A program made the position numbers and the translations under genes. A stretch of 64,000 bases of DNA, taken from assembly GCA_905221605.1 (NCBI GenBank), contig CAJNDS010002099.1:285001-349000 (forward strand), written 5' to 3'. This stretch comes from Symbiodinium natans. Lineage: Eukaryota > Sar > Dinophyceae > Suessiales > Symbiodiniaceae. Each line of letters begins with the position of its first letter. Positions within the stretch are counted from its first letter, which is position 1. Shown piece after piece: positions 42,701 to 51,300 of the stretch. The notes beneath the pieces are model-generated. The model ran no database searches, was not told the DNA's origin, and saw only the letters and a program-made list of their open reading frames with translations.

Positions 42701-45238
42701 CACTCCCACCCACCCCCCAAACCCCAAACCCCAAAACCCAAATCCCCAAATCCCCAAACCCCCCAAACCCCCAACCCTAAACCCTGAACCCCAAACCCTG
42801 GGAGCCACAAAGCCGCCCTGCACCCGAGCCGCCAGTATTTTCGTCGGTGGGCCGGCTTGCGGTTGTAGCAGCCCCTGCGTCGCAGGGAGCGCTATTTAAG
42901 GGTTTAGGGTTTAGTGTTTAGGGTTTCGGGTTTAAGGTTTAGAGGGGATTTAAGGCTTGGGGTTGAGAGTTAAGGTTCAGGGTGTTGGGGTTTTGGGTTT
43001 CTAGAGGGTCTTGTATTGTACGGGTTCTGGAATGCTTCAATCAGTACTCTGTTGTCCAAAATTTTGATTTGCAATAAGAACCGTCCTTTTTGGTTTACAG
43101 GGGATTATAAAGGGACCTAAACCCTACAAAATGGAATAAGGGCCCACTCTGGGTCCTAGCCCTAAACCCGAAACCCTAAACCCTAAACCCTAAAACTTGA
43201 ACCCAACAAGGGCCAACTGTGGGTCCCAAAAATCCCAGAAAGGAAGCAAACCCACGAATGAGAACGACCCTGGCTGGGCCCCCAGACTTCCCATAGCGGC
43301 AGGGGTCCTTGGATGTGCGCAGAGGCTTAAGCTGTGGGTTCTTTGTGGGGTATACACAGGGTTTACAGGGTATACACACACCCATATATTACTTAGGGTT
43401 TAAAGGGTTTATGGGGTTTATGGGGTTTATAGGGTATATAGGGTATATGTACACACATATATATATATAGATATAGATGTATTATTTATACTTATCTATA
43501 AAGGGTTTATAGGGTGTGCAAGGTCTATAGGGCGATGCTTGTAGGCCTTGCAGGGTTAATTGGGCTTGTAGGGTTTAAAATATGGCTTGTAGGGCTTACG
43601 GTTTGTACTGTAGGGTTTGCAGGCTTTAGGCCCTCAGATAGCTTAAGCTGGGGCGTGATAAATTAACGTCAAGAGGGGGATAGACTGGCATCTAGCATGG
43701 ATTGCTGCATGTAACATAAATCCGACAAACGCTACGTAAGCGGCAGCCCTACATAAACCCTACAAACATATGATCAATATAAAGACCCTACAACATCCCT
43801 ATAAACCCTGGCACATACACCCTACAAAAGCCCACACTCTGTCACGAGACCATCCCAAAACTCTCCCTAAACCCAAAACCCCTAGAATCCTAAACCCTAA
43901 ACCTAAACCCTAAGCCCTAAACCCTAAACCTGAACCCCAAGCCCTATATCCCTAAACCCCTAAACCGCTGCCCCCCTAAACCCCCAAACTCTGCCCCGGG
44001 ACTCCTATAGTACTCCTGAACCCCTAAACCCTAAACCCCAAACCCTAAACCCTATTAAAGCATCCTGCTCCCAAACCCAGGGGCCATCCCGGGCGGGCAC
44101 GAGGCCGCCAGGCTCTCCCCTGCTGCCTCGAGCTCCCGGCTGTCGGCACCTCGGAGAGGTCGACTTTAGGAGCTGTAGGGTTTAGGGTTCAGGGTTCAGG
44201 GTTTAGGGTTTAGGGGTTTAGGGTTTGGGGTTGTTTTGGTGGTTTGAGGTTTTTTTGTTGGGCTTTCTTGGGGTTTCTGTAGGGATTTTGGAGGGTTTGG
44301 GGTAGTCTGGGGTTTGGGGTAGTCTGGGGTTTAGGGTAGTTTGGGGTTGAGGGTCGGTTGCGGGGCTAGGGTCGTTTGGGGTTGAGGGTAGGTTGGGGTA
44401 GTTTGGGGTTTGGGCAGCTTTTGGTTCAGGGTTTAGGGTTTAGGCTAGCTTGGGGTTGAGGGCCCTCAGCCCGAAAGACCCTGAACCCTAAAGACCCTAA
44501 ACACGAAAGACACTAGACCCTAAACTTGGGATGTTCCCCTTATCCTAATAGTCTTTCATAGGGACTATAAAGGGGGGGGGGGAGGGTACTATAATCTCTA
44601 TTTACGACAGTTAGTCTAAGGGGGAACCCGAACCCCTAAACCCCAAACCCCAATCCCGAAACCCTATACCCTAAACCCTAAACCCCAAACCCTAAACCCT
44701 AACCCTAAACCCTCAACTCCTGGGCTAAGGCCCTCACTCCCATAGAGCCATTTCACGAACTCCTCGAACTGGATCATGCCGTCACCGTTCATGTCGGCGA
44801 GCCTTGAGCTTAGGGGTTTTGGGGGTTTTAGGGGTTCAGGGGTTTTCGGAGTTTTTGGCTTGAGGGGGTTTAGGGTTGTTGGGGTTTAGGGGGTTTAGGG
44901 TTGAGGGGTTTTGGGGTTTAAGGCTTCTCAGGGTTCAGTGTCCAGTAACTTTAAGGGTAGCATGTGGGGGGGGGAGGACTCTGTAACATCGGGGCCGGTT
45001 GAACTTTTTTGGGTATCCTATTCCATGTAAGGCCCCGAAATTATAGAAGGATCCCCTGGATGGAGCATATTTTTGTAGAACCTCCGATGCCAGTTCTGCA
45101 GAGCATGCAGGCTTTTACGCAGGTGCGGCGTGGGCTCGCATCACCTTTATGCACCCCTGAAACGTCTTCCCCCTCCCCGCCGAAAGTGGCAGTGTAGTGC
45201 CTTGGACCCCCACCCCCCCCCCCCCCAAAAAAAAACAA

Positions 45239-45304
<66 letters not shown>

Positions 45305-48300
45305 CACACTCACACTCACACTCACACTCACACTCACACTCACACTCACACTCACACAGACAGAGACACAAAACCCTAAACCCTGAACACCCTAAACACC
45401 TTAACAACCTGAAAACCCTAAAAACCCTAAAAACCCTGAACAGTCATAAGCCTGCACCCAAGGGGCTGAATGAACTCATTGATTTCGCCATCGCCTTGGC
45501 CAGGAGGGCTTTGGTTCCCTAATTGCTTTTAAGGTTTAGGGTTTAGGGCTTAGGGCTTAACTAGGGCAATCTTCTTTCTTATGAGGGCAATATAGGGATT
45601 ATTATTTCTCATTTTCTAAGGGTTCTTAGGCAAACATTAGTGAACCCTAAACCCCAAAGGGCCCCGGAACCTGCCAAGCACGTGATCTCAGGAAGGGAAT
45701 GAGGGGAATTGGGGCACCTCATATCCCCTTTTATATACCCTTGAAGAGATGAAATAGGGAAACCTAAACCCAAAACCCGAAACCCTAAACCCAAAACCCT
45801 AAACCCTAAACCCTGACCTCACGCTGAGAACCAGTAGGGTCTCTGCACGGTTTCTGAGACCTTGGCCCCACTTGGCTCCATCCAACGCGGACAGCAAGAG
45901 CTCAAGCTCCTCGTTTAGGGCTTAGGGTTTAGGGTTTAGGGTCTAGGGTTTAGGGTTTAGGGTTTAGGGTGCTTTGAACTTCTGGGGTTTGTTGATGCTA
46001 ACGCCCTACCAATTGACCCGCGGGTTTTGCTTGTTTTCAGGTCTTTTGGAGTTGTTGCCATGTGTCTTCAGGTCTTTTCGCGTTGTTGCCGCATGTCTTC
46101 CGGCGTTTCTTTGGAGTTCGTGCCAGATGGGTGGGGGGGGGGGGTGGGGATAAGAACGTCATTCATATTGCATGCATGCCCAAAACACTGGTATTTACAG
46201 CGTTTTCACCTCTTTGTACAACATACTGCACAAGGATGTGGAAGAAGAAAATCTGAGCCCAAACCTGTCCTGCACCCTCAAGCCTTCATTTACCACCCCA
46301 ACCACTGCAAGCCCAAAGAAAGCCAGTAGCCATTCCAGCCTCAGCCCGAATCTCAACAGCACCCCTTAACCCGTAACCCTAAACCCTCAACCCCAAACCC
46401 TCAACCCTAAACCCTAAACCCTAAACCCTGTACCCTAAACCCTAAACCCGAAACCCTAAGCCCTCAACCCTAAACCCTAAACCCTAAACCCTAAACCCTA
46501 AACCCTATCAACCCTAAACCCTATAAACCCTAAGCCCTGCAACCCAAACCCAAAACATCGCCTCGCGAGCTTACAGAAGCTGGTTGAGGGTTTAGGGTTT
46601 AGGGTCTGCAGGATTTTCGGACCTAAGAGCTTGAGAAGCGAAGGGCTTTGGGGCTTAAGTGCTCAGTAGTCTCTATAGGAAAGGCTTCAGGGCTTTAAGC
46701 CATGAAGCCCTAAACCCGAAACCCTAAACCCTCAAACCCTAAACCCTAAACCCTTGACCCTAAACCCTAAACCCTACACCCCAGGCCCTCAACCCTAAAC
46801 CCGAAGCAGTGCAAGCCCAAACGTGTCATGCACCCTCAATCCTCAACCCAAAGCACCAAGCAGTGTAAGCCAGAAGTGTCATGCACACTCAATCCTCAAA
46901 CCAAAGCCCGAAGCAGTGCAAGACCAGAAGTGCCCTGCACTCTGAACTTTCTACAAAACACCGAAACGCTAGCACCGCTCGAGAAAAAACACATTTTTCA
47001 ATCGGCAGCACTATGACGTTTTCAAGGAACCACATACGAATGCCATTTTTCTCCTGTCTCAAAAGGATTCCCCAGAACAGACCTTGTCAAACCCAACTGC
47101 GCGTTTTTCCGAGGAAAAAATACCATTCTGCCCTGTCCTTCCCCACACGCCCCCCCCAAAAAAAAAACAACTAAGCCCCGGAAGCTCCGGAGACGCTACT
47201 TTAACTTAAAAAATAAAAAAACCCATTTTATCCGCAAACCCGTGAAAACCTGTTTACGCGCGACCCTGACATGTAACACCAAAACGTGCTTTTCGCCTGG
47301 GAAAAACCACTAAGAAAAGGCTTCCCACAACCGCAAACTCGACAAAACATTCGCTCCAAACGTTCGGACGGTGCGCGACATTGGCCCCTGCTATCGAAAC
47401 AATGTCATGCAGAAATCGTGCTTTTACCTCGACAAAACTAACAAAACAACCCAAAAAACCAGCCTGCTACGGCGCGGGTCGTTTCGCGGGGCGTTACCTT
47501 GTTGATGGATATACGGCTTGTGGCATTTATCGCTCAAGGCTTCTGATAAACGTAGAGAGAAGTAAACCTAGCATCTAAGAATAACAAGACAATGTTTAAA
47601 CAAAATAGTGGTAAAAATAGTAATATCAGCAAAATTCCTGTGAATGCGAAGAGTATTACAACTAGAAACAATCTTGAGAATACTAAGAACATTTAGAACT
47701 ATACGAATAGTAAGAATGTGAAAACATTCGTAATATTTATAATATCCAGAAATACGAAGTAACAAAAAATGGAATAATACTGATTGTACATCTAAGCAAG
47801 ATTTAGTCGTGCTAATAGTCTTTTTTCGGGCCATACTGCCATTAATGAAAGTAATTCGGTTCATGATGTCATAAATGATAACAATTCCAAAATGCAATTA
47901 TTGTTGTTAGTATGAATAATACTCACCACGGGGCGGGCCGAAGATTCCTAGGCCTTCTAGCCAACCACCAGCCCTGCGCGAGCCTCTCGCGTGATGGATC
48001 CGTCACCGTCCAGGTCAAACGCCTTGCAAACGGGGTGACGGCTCCGCTGAGGGTTTGGGGCTTAGGGTTTGGGGTTTGGGGTGTAGGGCAGTTTGGGGTT
48101 TGGGGTTTAGGGTTCGGGGTATTAGGGTAAGAGGTCTCTGCGATGAAAAATACCGGATGCAACGGCATCACCCGAGACCCTAAGACCCTTTAGTCTCCAG
48201 CAAAACAAGCGCAAACCCTGAACCCCGAAGCCTAAAAACCCAAAACCCCACATCCTTGATCCCTAACGCCTCTCTCATCCCAGATCTAAAAAGATCAAAC

Positions 48301-51300
48301 AAATCCCGGCCCCGAACCGCCGCCTAGACCTCAAGCCTTCCTCCCCAAACCCTAACCCCTGCCTGGAAGATGCGTAGCATGCGCTCAGTGCCCGCATCCA
48401 TTGCGCTGGGCACTGGGATCAAGGCGCTTAGTGTGACGCGCTGGGGGTTTAGAATGTTTTAGGGTTCAGGAGCTGAAGCTTAAAAAAACCCTGGCCCCTA
48501 CGTTTCTTGGAAGGGTTTAGGGGCCTTCTTGGGGTGGGCACAGCCGCAGCCTCCAAGTTACCTAAACCCAAAACCCGAAACCCTAAACCCTAAACCTCTT
48601 CGCAGCCTGAGATCCACTGACGCACTCAGAGCCCCCGAAGACCCCGTAAGCCCGCCGAGCTCGCATTGAAAGGCTCAGGGTCTAGGGTTTAGGGTTTAGG
48701 GTTTGAGGTTTAGGGCTTAGGTTTAGGGTTTAGGGTTTAGTGTTTAGGGTTTAGGGTGGGAAACATGTACCTCTGGCAGCGCTTCTGAGAGTCTTCTTGA
48801 GCCTACATGCGGCTTCCGGCGGAACTGTCGGGGGCTTTCCGCCTTGATGTCCTGAAGGATCGCGTTGCGCGCAAGAAGCCCTCGTACAGGCAGAGGGGTT
48901 AGGGTTAGGTTTTTTGGGTGCAGGGGCCACATGGACCCTTTTGAAACAAAACCCACCTATAGAAGTCAAACATCGAAATGGTGCTTCTGTTCTCAGGGCA
49001 CCTAAAGTAGAGAGCACAAGCGTGACAAACATCCATCCGAGCAGCCACGTTAAGGCAACCCCGAGCGCACCAACCCTTACACTCCATCCGAGTTTAGGAC
49101 CCTACAACCCTACCCTAAAGCCCTAAACAACCCTAAAACCTTAAACCAAGAGATGGAGGACCAGCCCTCCAGCCTCGACACAAAAGCGCGAGCGCACCTG
49201 AGCCCTTTAGGGTTGTTTAGGGTTTAGGGTTTAGGGTTTAGGGTTTAGGGTTTAGGGTTTAGGGTTTAGGGTTTAGGGTTTAGGGTTTAGGGTTTAGGGT
49301 TTAGGGTTTAGGGTGCCTGAGGACCCCGCCCACCGTCTCCGCTTCAGACAAGGCCTTCTCCAGCAAGGTAATCTCGCGCTTCGAGATAGCCTGGGAGTAG
49401 CTGGGTTTGGGGTTTAGGGTTTAGGGTTTAGGGTTTAGGGTTTTGGGTTTAGGGGTCGGGGTTTAGGGTTTAGGGTTTCGGGTTGGGGGCAGCAGGGCCC
49501 GACTGAAGGCTTACCTCTGAGTTACTTCGACTGGACGGCTGATATAAGACTTGCCTGTCAACGAAGTCGACCTATGTCGACATCTGTCGACATTCGCAAC
49601 TAAACCCTAAACCCCAAACCCTAAACCCCAAACCCTAAACCCCAAACCCTAAACCCTAAACCCTAAACCCCAAACCCTAAACCCCAAACCCTAAACCCTA
49701 AACCCCAAACCCTAAACCCCAAACCGCTGTTCTCAGGAAGCGCTCCGGGTGGTGACTTGGCCCCGCGCCTGCTCGAGGCCTGCCCTGGCCTGCGGCCACA
49801 GCTCCCGCTGCATCGTGCTGATGGCATCCTTAGGGTTTAGGGTTTAGGGTTTAGGGTTTAGGGTTTAGGGTTTAGGGTTTAGGGTGTGTGGGGTTTAGGC
49901 TGTGTGGGGCTTAGGGCTAGGGTATATAGGGTTCGGGGCTTAGGGCTTAGGGATTTGGGGTTTAGGGGAAGGGTTTAGGGTTTAGGGTATCTGGGGCTTT
50001 AGGGCATATGTGGGTTTAGGGTATATGAGTATTTTGTTTAGGGTAAAAATAGTGGACCCCTCATGCCTCGTGGCTTCTGGGGCGCCCCGGGCTTTCAGGG
50101 CTTGCGTAGGGTTTTAGGGCTTGACTTTGAAGAGTTCGAGCTGCCCTCTCTTAAGTTACCCAGGTGAGAAGCTTGGGCTTAGAGAAGTTTTGGTTTTGGT
50201 TAAGGTGCCGGGTTTGTAGGTTGAGGTCGTTCGCGCTGTTAAGGTTTGAGGCCTTGAGGGGTCAGCCGTAGGACGATTTCAAAGCCTTTTGCCCTTTAAA
50301 AATGCTTAAAAGCATGCGCCACGGTTGTGCCGGGGGGGGGGGGGGGGGGGGGGGGGGGTGGCCCCCCCTAAACCCTTGAACCCAAAACCCTTACACGCCC
50401 CTGACCCTTAAACCCTTAAATCCTTAAACCTTGAACCCTAAACCTTAGACCCTTAAAAGCCCTTAACCCTTAAACCTTGGGATGTTCTCCCTCATACTAA
50501 CAGTCCTTAATAGGGATGACAATAAGGGGTACCGTAGTCCCTATTAAGGACTGTTAGCATAAGGGGGAACATCCCAACTTCAACCTGAAACCCAGTGTGA
50601 CCAAAACATACAACTCGGAAATGTAACGATCCTCTGACCTTCTATACTTTTGAACTACTTGGCAGTGTTGAGCTTCCTTCGTGTGGGAACTTAAAACCCC
50701 TAAGCCCTAAACCCCAAACCCTAAACCCTAAACCCTATACCCTAAACCCCCAGGCTCCTGGAGCAGTGAGAGGTCATCGGCATGGTCGAGACCGAACGAC
50801 TCGGCTTTGGCGATGATGGCACGGAGGCCTGGGATGATGAGGGCTTAGGGTTTAGGGTTTCGGGTTTAGGGTTTAGGGTCTAGGGTCTAGGATTTAGGGC
50901 TATTTTGGGTTTTGAGGGTTTGACGGGGTGCAGGATTCATGTTTGGGGTGCTGAAACCCCACACCCTAAACCCTCAACTCCTCTGAGCCCTAATTCCCTA
51001 CCTCCTCCTCCCCCCACCCCCGCCCCAAACAAAAAACAAGCAACAACAAAAAACATGAAGAACTGAAAAAAACCTAAACCCCTAATACCGAATCCTCCAA
51101 ACCCCGAAACCCCTTAATCCTAAACACCCCCCCACCCCCCACCCCCCCGCCTGCAAACCCCTAAACCCTAAAACCCTAAACCCCTAAACCCCTAAACCCC
51201 TAAACCCTAAACCCCTAAACCCCTAAGTCCGCAGACTGCTTGCATAAACCCCTAAACCCCTAAACCCCTAAACCCCTAAACCCCTAAACCCCTAAACCCC

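Noticed and set aside
45990-46030. tRNA-like A-box word (reverse complement tcaattggtagggcgttagc)
   Set aside because: No pairing anticodon arm and no good T-arm at the right distance; not a tRNA gene.
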